A DNA stretch of 64,000 nt, taken from positions 19,089,173-19,153,172 of the forward strand of contig NC_055998.1 of NCBI RefSeq assembly GCF_018446385.1, written 5' to 3'. Position 1 is the first letter of the stretch, and each line of letters opens with the position of its first letter. The notes beneath the pieces are model-generated. The model made no database searches, was not told where the DNA came from, and saw only the letters and a program-made list of their open reading frames with translations. Source of the stretch: Zingiber officinale. Lineage: Eukaryota; Streptophyta; Magnoliopsida; Zingiberales; Zingiberaceae. The position numbers were made by a program, and so were the translations under genes. Positions 49,928 to 61,900 of this stretch are shown here, piece after piece.

Positions 49928-51247
49928 GGTCCGGGCGTCGGGAACCCTTCCGGGCGCTCGGAACTCAAATATTATCATATTAGACGTGGACTTTGACTGA
50001 CGCGTCGGGGATAGAATTCTATCCCACTCCAAACGTTTGGAACTCTTCCAGGCACCCCGATCAAGGCTATAAATACAACCTTGGTCCAGAAGCTAAAGAA
50101 CATCAATCATCTTGATAAACAACACTTGTGCATTTCTCTTTGTTAGTTTAGCTTCTCATTTTCTGTGCTTACACTGCTGTAAAGAGGCTTCTCCGCCTGA
50201 AGGAGAAAGTAATGCGATTCATTTCCTTAGATTAATAACCTCCCCGGTTGTAACCAAGTGAAAACTCTCTGAGCCTTTGTCTGTTTGATTTTTTTTGTTA
50301 TTTTATGCAAGTGTTTGTTATTTAAGTTAGTTGTCCGAGAAGGGTTTGTTTATTTATTTGTACAGGGTTATTCAACCCCCCTTCTAGCTGGCCAATGGTC
50401 CTAACAAGTAACTTTAGCTGTAGCTAGCAAGGAAGCTGAATTGCTAAGAAACTTGTTGTATGAGATACCAATGTGGCTAAAGCCTATCTCTCTTATAACT
50501 ATATATTGTAATAGTACGAGTATGATTGCCAAGGCTTATAGTGAGGTCTATAATGGTAAGTCAAAACATGTTGGAATGAGATATAGTATGATTAAAGACT
50601 TGAAAAAAAAAAGTAGAGTTATAACCATAGATAATGTTAAATCTAAAGAAAACTTAGCTAATCTTTTAACATAAGGATTAATTAAAGATATAGTTGAAAG
50701 AACTTCCATTGAGATGGGATTGAAGTTCATGATATAAACCTTCAACAATGGAAACCTCAATCCAATGCTACCACATTGCATAGTCTTGGATTCAATGTAG
50801 TGAAAAATACATTAACAAGCGTTGAAACACTATATTAAAGATAAATGTTTAAATTCTCGCCAGTAAAGTGAGGATGAACTTAATGATTCTTAACAAGTCT
50901 CAGAAAATAACATAAATGGTGAGGGTATTTGAGAACTTGCCTATATGAATGTAGGATTTAATTATCATGAAAGTTTTGGATTTAAATTTTGACACATTCA
51001 TGAAATGATTGTAGCATTATATAAAGTGCATGCGATTTATAACAATTGGAAAGAAGTGAATCTGTATATGATGGTTCAAGTGGTTTGTTACATAAACTTT
51101 TAGTTCAAAACTTAGCTACCAAAATGATTTACAAACTTTTAAGAAACTATCGCTAAAAGAAATCATTATTGATGTATAAATTATCAAGATGTGTTTTGTA
51201 ATCTATAAATAAAGTATTTTTCAATTATTAAAAATGATGAGAAATTA

Positions 51248-51650
51248 TTGGATATTTAAATAATTGAAAAACGTTTTAAAGAAAAGTCATAATTTTTGAG
51301 AAAAGTCACAACCTTTGAAAAAAAGTTACAATCTTTAGTCATTTTTAATATACTTTGTTCTATGCAAAAGAGGTTTAGTTGGATTGAAAATAAACATATA
51401 TTCTTACTCTCCTTTTCCTTATTCTACGTATTATCTTATTTTTCTTATTTTATGTATTATCTTATTTAGTGAAAGTAAAGATAATTAACTTCATCTAATT
51501 TTAAAAGATATTTAATCTTTATAATACAAATTATAATACATAATTTATAGACCAATTAAAGTTTGAAAAGACAGTATTTAAAATACAATTTAGAATTTAA
51601 AATTTAAAATTAATCTTATCTTTGAACACTGGCCTTTTACTAAACCAACA
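51248..51650 (+). repeat. 3' LTR of copia element C1
   Basis: This 403-bp segment aligns with 9094-9425. It is longer because of a short internal duplication and extra AT-rich sequence, and it carries many G-to-A and C-to-T differences relative to the left copy. The flanks (CCGGA on the left, CTGGG on the right) agree at three of five positions, so the target-site duplication is only weakly supported. Confidence 0.82.
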
Positions 51651-53747
51651 CTGGGTGCTTTTATTTCTGATTTTCTCTCGGGGTTTATTTTGCCGCCGAC
51701 GTGTCGATCCAATCAATCATGAAAGAGTAAAAACACGTGGTAGACTAATCGAAGAACTGATTTTTAAAAATTGCTAATCACGTCAACAACATGCGTTTTG
51801 TGTTATGCCATAGAAATGGCAATTAAATTGCAAAATATATATATATATATAAAAGGCGCGCAGGAGAAAAAAAAAAAAGTAGGATTGCATCGAACAAATT
51901 GGCTTCCTTAACAACTAGCAATCTTTATAAATCTTCTTATTGTCGTACATTTGGCTATATCAAAAGCAGAATGACTTCTGCATTCCTGACCATACGAACA
52001 ACATCACAATTTTTCTAGTTTAGAAGAGAATTTTCATCCGAACACTAATTGTTAAATCCTTCAGATTGATGAGAAATATTTAGGAAACCAACTAGGAGGG
52101 TAAATTTATATTTTTTTAATGAAAAAGAATTGTTAATGGGATTTAGATCTAGATCTAGATCTTTTAACACTATCTAGATCTTTTAATAGTTCGCTGATAA
52201 GACTTTTCCTTAGCCAAGCTTGAGTCGATGGGATCTTTAAAGCTGAATAGGGGTTGTCAGAGCCATACCTAGAAAAAACTGAGAGAATGAATAATAAGAA
52301 GGATACATTTTATTTTGTTTTTCTTTTCAACTATTACATGCCATATATTTTGATTTGATCAAATTGAGCAAAAATTAGATCTTTTACGACCTAAAATTCT
52401 CTATTTAATAGGTGATCTCTATGTGACCTTAGTAGAGTCATGTCTAAATGGTTCAAACTAACAAGACATACTGAGTGAGCCGTATAGAGCAAGTGAATTA
52501 GTCAAAAGACGGATCTAAAATAGGACTGTCCTAAACTCTATTCAGTCTAAAACTAATTTAGATAAGTATTTTATAATCTATTTTCTCCTTTTTTGTTATT
52601 CATTTTATTGTTTTGGTGTTTAACGCATTCCTTTCACACTCAAAGTCCACCCTGGCCAAAACAATACCTTAGATAAATTGGTTTATTTAGATAGATTAAT
52701 TGAGAGGAGCAAATTAATCAAGTAGGTTAGTTAGCTCTATCAACTCGATCTAGGATGAGACTATATTAATCGATCCCAACAAATGAAATAATATATTCCA
52801 AATCAGCCCTCGTCTCAAAGTCAATCGTCCATAGTACCAATCATGAAGAGTCATTTGAAGGGTATAGTTTAAGATGCCCTCATAAATATGCTCAGTTAAT
52901 TAGAGGATAATAATTTTACTAAAATGGAACAATGACTCAATTACAAATGGAGTTAATTATAGAGGATAATAATTTTACTAAAATGGAACAATGACTCAAT
53001 TACAAATGGAGTTAATTATAGAGGATAATAATTTTACTAAAATGGAACAATGACTCAATTACAAATGGACTCATGTTTTTAGAAAAAAAAAAAAATCTTT
53101 CTACAGTTTAATCACTTGATGATCAATTATAAATGACATTATAATTTACTTTTCTTTACTTAATTTGAAAATGAACCCTTTTTCCTACTCGGGTTGATAA
53201 AGTTAGTATTTACATAAGTATTTACTTTTAATTTCCAGTGAATCTAAAATGTCGCCTCAAATGTTTAATCTTTAATCTGTTAGGATAAATTTCTCAGAAA
53301 TTTATTTATCTGACTGTATCTTATTTAGTGGTAATAAAAGATGAATATGTTCGTTCTTGGTACTCGTCAATTCATCTCAAGATTAATACGAAAGAGGGAA
53401 ATCATGAATAATTATTAATATTTAAAATAATGATTAATATATAAAGAAAATATTTATTTCCATTTTATTAAAATTTAAATTTCAAATTTTATGATATAAT
53501 AATCATTGGACCGTCCAAAAACACTGATCATATCTTATCACAGGGCTGACAGTCGCTTGCCTGGGATGAACAATATCCTCCTCCGAAAGGTAGGCAATTC
53601 TAGCACGTCTCTTACCTCGGGGCGTTGAACCAAGACATGTAGCAACTAGCAAGGCAGAGCAGGGCCGCTTTCCCTTTTCTCCCACCCATCCATTAATTCA
53701 CCTCATACCAATTCCACCCACAACCTTCTCTCCGCTCAACAAGTTCC
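51651..53747. other. Intergenic region between the nested block and the ERF gene
   Basis: No gene is supported. There is an ACGTGG-containing stretch near 51733, a short AGATCT repeat at about 52145-52165, a 59-bp tandem repeat (listed separately) and a long A/T-rich tract at 53400-53500. Bases about 53515-53690 are GC-richer with a short minus-strand frame that I do not recognise. The last 50 bases are the likely ERF 5' UTR. Confidence 0.5.
52902..53070. repeat. Tandem repeat, 59-bp unit, nearly three copies
   Basis: Units starting AGAGGATAATAATTTTACTA occur at 52902, 52961 and 53020. They are almost identical; the third lacks the final few bases. Such close identity points to recent tandem duplication. 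Confidence 0.92.
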
Positions 53748-54215
53748 ATGGCCCCCAATCTGATGCGCCACCCCATCAAGCAAGAAGAGGAGCAGACGCA
53801 GCATCAGCAGCAGCAGCTACCTCTCAACGAGAACGACTCCCAGGACATGATCCTCTTCGAGGTCCTCCGCGAGGCCTCGTCCATGGCCCCATCCGCAGCC
53901 ACGCCGACTCCGCCTCTCCCCCCGATGTTCCTCAGAGCTCGCGCCGCCCCCCAGCCGCGCGCCCGGAAGTACCGCGGCGTGCGCCGCCGGCCCTGGGGCA
54001 AGTTCGCGGCGGAGATCCGCGACTCGTCCCGCCAAGGCGCGCGCCTCTGGCTCGGCACTTTCGACACGGCCGAGGAGGCCGCCGCAGCCTACGACCGCGC
54101 CGCCTTCCGGATGCGCGGCGCCAAGGCGCTCCTCAACTTCCCGCCCGGCGTTTCCTTCCCCGCCGGAGCTTCCGCGGCGGCGATCGACGACCAGAGACCC
54201 CGCGACTCGATCTAA
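53748..54215 (+). CDS. AP2/ERF transcription factor, group IX (B-3) type
   Basis: A single-exon 155-residue protein. The AP2/ERF domain spans residues about 74-132, with [10 protein letters not shown] at 75-84, FAAEIRD at 86-92, WLGTF at 101-105 and the [20 protein letters not shown] tail. Ala87 and Asp92, the positions that separate ERF from DREB proteins, are the ERF type, which binds GCC boxes. The [14 protein letters not shown] and [17 protein letters not shown] wording fits group IX, whose members act in ethylene, jasmonate and defence responses. The N-terminus has a Gln-rich run (18-24) and an acidic patch with [11 protein letters not shown] (33-43) that may act in activation. Ser/Pro-rich linkers flank it. 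The start is the first ATG of the frame, directly after a pyrimidine-rich leader. The gene is very GC-rich against AT-rich surroundings, as many monocot ERF genes are. It is shorter than ERF1-like proteins. Confidence 0.92.
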   Translation: MAPNLMRHPIKQEEEQTQHQQQQLPLNENDSQDMILFEVLREASSMAPSAATPTPPLPPMFLRARAAPQPRARKYRGVRRRPWGKFAAEIRDSSRQGARLWLGTFDTAEEAAAAYDRAAFRMRGAKALLNFPPGVSFPAGASAAAIDDQRPRDSI

Positions 54216-55944
54216 TCGGCGGTAAGGATAAATTAATGGATAGATTAACGGAATTTTCTGATCAAAATTCCAGTTCGATCGGGTAAATGCCATATATATT
54301 CATTCATTGTCCAACAATATGCGGGTGGAGGCGAGAGCTCTGGGACCAATTTCCTGAGGCCGTTTTTCTTTAAAGATTATATATATATTCTCTTCTTTAA
54401 TTATATGCTTTTCCTGTAATTATATTAATTCTTTTGAAATATGAACAATGTCGTGCGTCATGTTTGATTGCATCATATTCCAGTGTAAAGCATGATCAAC
54501 TCAACCACAACGACACAGCGATCATCATTCGATCCACTTGCTGCTACAATTTGGAAAATGACGCAACGAAGGAGATGACCATTAAATTTTTCTTTTTTTT
54601 TTTAAATATAAAATTAATTATTTATTTTTAGTAAATTTAAATATACTAAAAAAAATCAACCCTTATAATTATTTAAGATTAAAACATATTCATCTTTTAT
54701 CACTAGCATTAAAATATCATGTCCTTTTCTTTTGGATGGTCAATGATTAAGACATGTGATCATTATTGGTGATTTATCTTTTTTGATTTATTTTTTTCTA
54801 TTGATAATGAATTGACGAGATAAAGGGAGCGAGTAAATCGCTTTAATCCTTGCAACATAAATGTATAGAAAAAAATTCATCCATTTTTATTTATAATTCA
54901 GAACTCTAAATAAATAGATTTCGTTATTCAAATTACCAGTATCTATAGAGAAAAGAGACAGAGGCGAAGTTTTTTTTTATTAAAAAATGGATAGGAAAAA
55001 AAATTACTTTTTTATTATTTGAAACAAAATAAAGTGGATGGAGGAGTTTATTTCAAAACTGTCAAGACCATTTCTTATTTTTAAAAGAGTTGTATTTCCA
55101 ATTTTCCATAGCTATATATTTTTTTACTGTAGTCTCATTCGAATTTTCTATATCTAGTTAATAAATACGAATGCAAACTGAAACATTCTAAAACAATAAA
55201 TGAAGATAATTATTAAATCTTCAAAAAAGTGTCAAGGAAATGCTTTTGTAGAACTAAAACAACGACAAAGAATACAATAGGAACACGTTTTAATAAAAAT
55301 TTTAAATTGGAAAATTCTATTAAAAGAACTCGTATAAATAGTAAGAATGACTGCAAAAGTGTAATGTGTTGTATTAATTGTGTAATAAATTTTAAAAATT
55401 ATCTTATATTTAACATCAAAATAGAATATTAATTATCAGATAATATAAAATAAATCTAAATTTTAAATAATTTTATTTAATTACAGATATATTAATTTAT
55501 AAGGAGTGGAACTATGATTTTTAGAGAGAACAGAATTTTCCTAAAATTTAATTTGTGGATAAATTCATAATCTACACTTTGGATAGTCCTACACCTGATA
55601 GATGGCGAACGATAAGTTCATAGCATCTATCCGTCCATCGATTTGCTCCCTGAAGTAAACGGGAAATTAGTTTCGTAGCAATTGAGGGCATGAAATTTAT
55701 CGGTTACGCATATTTTAAGAATAACTGAAATTTATAAAATACAATTTTCTTTTAGGGCATGAAATTTGGAAAATAAGACTAAATCTAAAAACGCGAACCG
55801 TCCACGGTACTCGAACAGGAAAACTATCTCTGCCGCCGCCACCGCCACCGCCGCCACCGCCACCGCCGCCGCCGCCTGGGACGCCCTGCAACTCTTCTTC
55901 GATCCACGGATTTGGCCTCGCTTCCTGCACAGCAGACGGCGGGA
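54216..55944. other. Intergenic region and promoter of the poly(A) polymerase gene
   Basis: AT-rich DNA without a supported gene. It includes the ERF 3' UTR and, at the right end, the leader of the next gene. A CCGCCA-type triplet repeat at about 55828-55876 lies within the likely 5' UTR. No clear TATA box was seen, which is common for housekeeping genes. Confidence 0.5.
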
Positions 55945-58900
55945 ATGGGCGAAAGCGGGGCCTTCTTGTACGACACCGTCTGCTCCCTCGCCTACTCTCC
56001 CGAGGTCGATCCACACCCTACCGAGTCGTACTCCATCTTTCGGAATCAGATCACCTCCTCGGCCGGTTCCTTCTCTGAGATCGCTGCCACCGACTACCTA
56101 TCCCTCGATCCCATCAGGACCGTCGAGCTACCTGCGCCTCTCGAGACGCCTCCGTTGGCATCTGTGCCTGCGCCCGTAGGTGCCGATCATGGCCGAGTCT
56201 CTGAGCTAGCCTGCTTTCGTGCTGGCTGTCGCTTCAAGAGCCCCATGCTCCAGCTCCACAAGGGTAAAAAATTTGAATGTTTGTTGGTTGTTGTTCTTTT
56301 AGTGGGATTTTGGTTTGTCTATGCTCATGGCTATTGGGGTTCCTCCATGCTATAAAATATATTCTCAAAGGAAATTGCAGGATGGAAAAAATCATATTTT
56401 TGATTGTCTTTTTTGCTTGTTGGCCTCGTACTTCAATATTGTTTTAATGTTCAAAGCTATCAGATTAGATGACCATACTTGCACACTCTCAAACCTAGTT
56501 TATTTCAATCAATTTTCTTTTAATTGTTACCTAGTTTGTAGCTTACAAGTTCAATATTCACCTTCTGGAAATATACAAAAACCTTATGCTGTCTCAATTT
56601 CGGTGGAGAAGCAAAGCAGAAATTGCTAATCTTTCCTTTTGATGTTTATTTGAGTGAAGAACGAGAAAGAGGCTAGAGACATGCTTCAGTTGTTTTGGAG
56701 GAGACCATAGGAAGAGAGTTTTATCTCATATTCTCTCTTTTTAAAGTGGAATAAATTTGATGGAAAGGAGTGGGTATGGATTCTTTTCTATTTCTCTTCT
56801 TTTTATCTCTTAACTCTATTAAACAACAAAGTTTATGCTTCAGTTGTTTTGGAGGAGACCATAGGAAGAGAGTTTTATCTCATATTCTCTCTTTTTAAAG
56901 TGGAATAAATTTGATGGAAAGGAGTGGCCATTGATTCTTTTCTATTTCTCTTCTTTTTATCTCTTAACTCTATTAAACAACAATGTTTCTTCTCTTCTGT
57001 CATCCTTTCCTCTATTTTTATTCTGATCCATCAATGTAAACACAACCTTGTAGAGTTTCATCAGAGTTGGATATTGGTGAACTTTCAAGTAGATCAGTTC
57101 ATACCTAGCTTAATCAAGCAGCCTAGATCATTTGCACGTGCATTCATGAGCATAAACAAGTTATACTTCTTGTCCGATAGGCACAAGTTGGTTGAAACCC
57201 GTATATAGTGTTTTGTCCCAAGTTTCTCTAGTCCCAATTTTTCGAGTAGCTTTCCTACAAATTTTCCTAGAGACTGTAGAGAAGAGTTTGCTCTGTAGAT
57301 ATTAAACACTATGGTTGTTTCTCTATACAATGTGGATATTGGCTTTTCTAGGTTTCTGTATACTTTTTTCTCTTGTATCATATAGGTTTGCATTCTCTTT
57401 GTCGAGTAGGTTTGGGCTGATCCATGTTACATATCTTTGTTGATTATTGTTGTATATTGGTATACAATACAGTGTGGAGAAAATTGGGTTTGGATATGTT
57501 ATCATACATAATTACATATCATATCTGAAGAAGGTAATGCATTGTCCATAACTTGATATTTGAATTTTGTTTAAGCATATTTGACTAGGTGGAAGAGGTT
57601 TGAGACATTTGATGCAAATTTGAAAAGAAACCTTGGGTCAGGGAGAACATAGCACATTGTGAGAAGGTGACCATTATCTGATTTAAATCTAATTAGATTC
57701 AGAAGGGTATAACTATGAGAAAAATATTGGAGATCTGAAGTCATGCGAGGCAAATTCACATTACAAGAAGATATCAAAAAGACATGTAATGTGAAGGAAT
57801 CCCTAGGAATATCATAGTGAACATCAGAGCTTCATGCTGATTGAAGAGCATGTATGCTAATTATCTCATAAATTAGTCTTTTGGCAGTTAAATAGAAATG
57901 TTTTGCAGCCCAAAGGTTTCAGTGACTAAACTTGTGCTGAGTCTTTGAATTGGTAATTGTCAAATGACTAGCCATTTATCTATACCAATCAATTTTCTTC
58001 CTGCATATGACATATAAGCTGGCCTCACTATGCAATCCGATTGGTACTACTCTGGTTGAGGTTCTGGGCTTTGGACCTTGATCAGAGTGGTATTAATGTT
58101 AGCTTTGAGACTTGGCTAGTATAACAATCAAACTTGCTATTATGTTTCTGGTTAGATTCAATGGTAAAAATTTCAGTTTCCTTGATAGGTGGCTCTGAAT
58201 AATTTCTTGACTATGCATTTTTTACTACTTTGAGGATTTGGAAGTCAATGCTTTCTACTATATGTTGTCAAAAAGATTACCTTTTCTGTGGTAGCATGTT
58301 TTTTTTTATCTACTAGGTTATACTTTGAATCAAGTTTGAAGTCAAATTCTCCCCTACCCTCATAACTGGTTCATTGAATTCCTTTTGCATTGCTATGGTT
58401 ATTTTCCGAATCATTGGTATTTATATTTTAAATTTCATGCAAATTTTACAACCATTGCACTGATATCAGCTATTTGATTTCTGCAGAGATACTTGATTTT
58501 TGTGATTTCATCTCACCAACTCCAGAGGAACAGGCCTCACGAAGTGCAGCTGCGCAATGCATATCCGACATTATAAAAAATATCTGGCCTCACTGCAGAG
58601 TATGTTCATTTTTTTTCTTTCTAACTTGTAGCAGAATTGCTCAATTGATATTGAGATATCTGAATTTCTTTTATTTGCATTTTTCCATGTAATCTAGGTT
58701 GAAATTTTTGGATCATTTAGGACAGGTTTATACCTTCCAACAAGTGATATCGATGTAAGTCTTAGATCTCTAGAAATTATTTGTCAGTATGTAACTTGTA
58801 ATTTTTTTGTTGCTTCAATTGATAGGAATTGCCTTATCTTAGATTTTTTTTACTTTTGTAAATGTGTTTTGAGCTTCATGCTTGACAATCTAATAGTGAT

Positions 58901-61900
58901 TAATTCTTGCCTTCATAAAGTTAAATTTTGCATCACATGATGTTGCATTGCAAAATGTTAGCCTACTGGTGTTAAGTATTGCAATTTCTGAAGTTACAGC
59001 TTCACATATCTTGTGTATTAAGGAATTAAATCTTGGTACCGAGGATCATATTTGAACCAAAGGTGGGGCATGCCTTCTTTGTCGTTTTTCTTGGATTTTA
59101 TTTTTCATTCAATTGTCCCTTCAGAAGATAATCAGTGACTTTTTCTTCAAATCTTGCATTTGTTGCTTTTTAGTTGCTTTTATCTTTCTGGATACATTTA
59201 TCCACCCTTCATGCAAACTGCTGAGGTCTTTTTAGGAATTTTCCAAAATTTTCTTAGGCAGGAAAAGGACCATTTACATGAATTCAATCTTTTGGGATTT
59301 ACAATAATTATTTGACTGCTACAAATTACCTTTATTGCTAACTTGCAAACATTTTAGCCCCACATGATTAGGGGTGCAAACGAGCCGAATTGAGCCGAAT
59401 GCTATGAAATATTTGTATTTGAGTTCGAGCTCTAAAAATATATATGATATTTGAATTTGATTCGAAGCTCAAAAATACCAATAATTTTGGCTCGAGTTCG
59501 ATTCGAAATAGGATTCAAGCTCGAGTTCGGTCTTAAATTTGAGTTTGATTTGAATTATTTGAAATTTAATTTAAGTATGTTTAAATTAAAATTGTATAAA
59601 AATAATTAAAGTTTAATTTGAATTCGGCTCGTGAGTGGCTTGTGAACAATCGAACAAAATATTATAGGTTCAAATTTTGTTCGAAAAAACTATCAAACAT
59701 GGTTGAGTTCGGCTTGAATTCTATAATTCGAATACAAATCAAATATTTTTCGAGCCGGCTCGAAAAGCTCACGAATATGTTTCAATTCGTTTGCACCCCT
59801 ACACATGATACACAATATACCTTTGTGATGGATGATATCCTTATTTTTGCAGTATTTAAGCTTGAACCACTTTCTATGCCTCTTAAGTTTGACTATCTTA
59901 ACTTTTTTTCTTAGGTTGTGGTTCTTGATTCAGAGGTGAAGACTCCACAAATTGGGCTTTATGCTCTCGCAAGAGCATTATCTCAAAGAAGTGTTGCTAA
60001 AAAAGTGCAGGTAGATTATATTGTTGAAATTTCTGTTGAATTCAGTTATAGGCTAATGCACTAAGCATCAATACGAGTGTGTGGTCTATATCCTCAAAAT
60101 TTTCTGAAGAAACAGATTAAAATTGCTAATGCATGAAGAACCAATACAAGGGTTAACATTTTTTTTCTTTGTTTTCTTCTTAGGTTATAGCAAAGGCTCG
60201 AATCCCAATTATAAAATTCATGGAGAAGAAAAGTGGTGTAGCTTTTGATATCAGGTTTAAAATTTTCTCTAAATTCTGTTTGTTTGGGAAAGAGAAGAAA
60301 TTTCAGCTAACTAATATTTCTGTTTCTATACACTCCTCTGTAACATAAATCTCTAAAATTTTGGTTAGTAATGGCTGTGGGTCTTTTTCTCTATTCGTCT
60401 TGTTCTTCATAGTTCTTCATTACTATTTTGGCTTCATTTTGTTATGATTTCCTTGCAAATAGCTGTGGAAAAGAACTGACTGATATTTATTCTCTTTGGA
60501 ACAGGTCAGTGGTAATAGGTTTTACAGTGTTTTGTTTAAGAATATTCACAATCAGTCTATCTTTAGGGCTGACCAAGAACTTCATATTCACAATCAGACT
60601 AATGCTATTCAATCTTCTTTTTACCAATTCTTTATATATAACCAATAGTTTTTTATGGTATTATAATCCTTGCTATTTCATGCTAGATTAATTATACTAG
60701 TTCTTCTTCCTTTTTCTCTCTGTTTTGGATAATTAACACTTACATCTTAGGTTTGATTATTCTTTCAGTTTTGATGTGGATAATGGACCTAAAGCTGCTG
60801 ATTATATGAAGGTAATTGAAAAGAACATCACTGGGTAATCATATGCTTTTGTTATTTATCTTGAACAAAGGTTTAGAAAAGCTGCTTATATTTGGCTGAG
60901 TCAGCTACAGAAAGGGAACAGGTTTGCTGTAGATTGCTAGGGTAATAATATGCAACTAATATTGCCAAAAACATCATGGCGTATGAATATCAAGTTCCAA
61001 CTGTCTGGTAGTAGGTGCATACAACTTTAGAGTAGAAGCTCAAGATTTTCTTTTATCTTTGCTTCCTTACATATATAATACACAAAGTTATCAAAGGAAT
61101 TTTCTAGGTAAGCAACGGAAATTTATACTGGCCATTTGCTTCGAAACACTAATTAGTATGTGACAACATCTCGAAGAACTTCAAAATCTTCATGATTCTT
61201 CCCTGCATTGTTTCTCTCCTGTTTAGCTTGCCCAGTTTGCTTATCAGCTTAGTTAGCAATACCACCAATGCTTCAAAAGACACATTGAAATAAACTAGAA
61301 CAGTGCTTTGAGTCCATAAAAAGATATCATAAATTTTTGGGTGGATCACACAGTTCAATATTATGGAGCTCAATAAGAAAGGACCTTGACTGAGATTTCA
61401 CTGAAGCAGAGCATTCTGAATAATATAGGGTCTCTCCTAGTTCAGGTGTAGATTTTTGCTTGAGCAGAGGAGTCCATCCAAGAAGTTCACTTCTGAAACC
61501 TAAGATGCATAATATTTGTTAACTGCTAAGAATCTCTGAGGTGATTTTTTAACATATACTACCCTGAAACTCGGAATTCAAATACATAAAATGCACGTTT
61601 GAGGAATAACATTCCCATTGTGTAGTGTTGTTACAAGATGCCTTAATTCACTTTTAAGACATGATTTAGGGTTTATGGACAGGATTTGTCCTTGCTATTG
61701 ACGTTGCTTAAAGGCCAAAAAGATTTTCCCACTTGCTCCTCTTTCACTTTTTTTTTTTTTGATTTTTCCTCATTTAGTCCTAGTCATTGGAAGATCTTCA
61801 TACAAAAATATGGCAATGGTATTGTTTATTAGGAATTAGTGTGCTAGAAGCTTACGATTTCTTATTGTAGCTAATTAAGTACCAGTTGCCACAATGTTTT

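Larger units (their letters stand above)
14111..50406 (+). mobile_element. Non-autonomous (gag-only) copia element C2, probably Sirevirus-like, fossil
   Basis: C2 is inserted in the RNase H region of C1. The flanks TGTAG (14106-14110) and AGTAA (50407-50411) fit a decayed 5-bp duplication, and the C1 reading GAGTTTGTA / ACTTTAGC resumes across it. Parts: 5' LTR 14111-14956; tRNA-Met-type primer site TGGTATCAGAG at 14959-14969; gag from 15016, resuming at 33192-33614 and 36479-37010 with a CCHC knuckle (CYHCNEEGHVKDC) and a coiled-coil-like lysine/glutamate-rich tail; purine-rich tracts about 37768-37810; 3' LTR from 37916. No protease, integrase or reverse transcriptase is seen. Minus its insertions C2 is only about 4.0 kb, so it needed another element's enzymes. 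It is broken by three large insertions and a few small changes. Confidence 0.85.
37916..50406 (+). repeat. 3' LTR of C2, split by element E3
   Basis: The LTR begins TGTTGGTACCCCAAGG at 37916 and is interrupted at 38333 by E3. It resumes after the E3 target-site duplication at 49933 and ends CCTAACA at 50406. The two parts total about 891 bp. Relative to the 5' LTR there are many point differences and a short extra segment near 37958, so C2 is moderately old. Confidence 0.87.
9094..51650 (+). mobile_element. Copia element C1 (outermost host of the nested block), fossil
   Basis: A Ty1/copia LTR element in plus orientation, about 5.2 kb once later insertions are subtracted. Parts seen: 5' LTR 9094-9425; gag from 9439 with a CCHC knuckle (CYHCKEGHYKYEC) near 10215; protease motif WWVDSGATRHIC near 10340; integrase about 10850-11500; reverse transcriptase about 12990-13780 with the YVDD motif near 13490; RNase H about 13960-14110, resuming at 50407-50674; 3' LTR 51248-51650. 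No usual tRNA-Met primer site was recognised just after the 5' LTR. The LTRs begin TGTTGGATAT / TATTGGATAT and both end in CCAACA, but are strongly diverged, so this is the oldest layer. The element is broken by many small changes, on the order of ten or more, besides the two insertions. Lineage within copia (perhaps Tork-like) is uncertain. Confidence 0.88.

Noticed and set aside
53503-53685. 60-residue minus-strand frame upstream of the ERF gene
   Set aside because: GC-richer than its surroundings but without a recognisable domain; it lies in the likely ERF promoter and is not supported as a gene.
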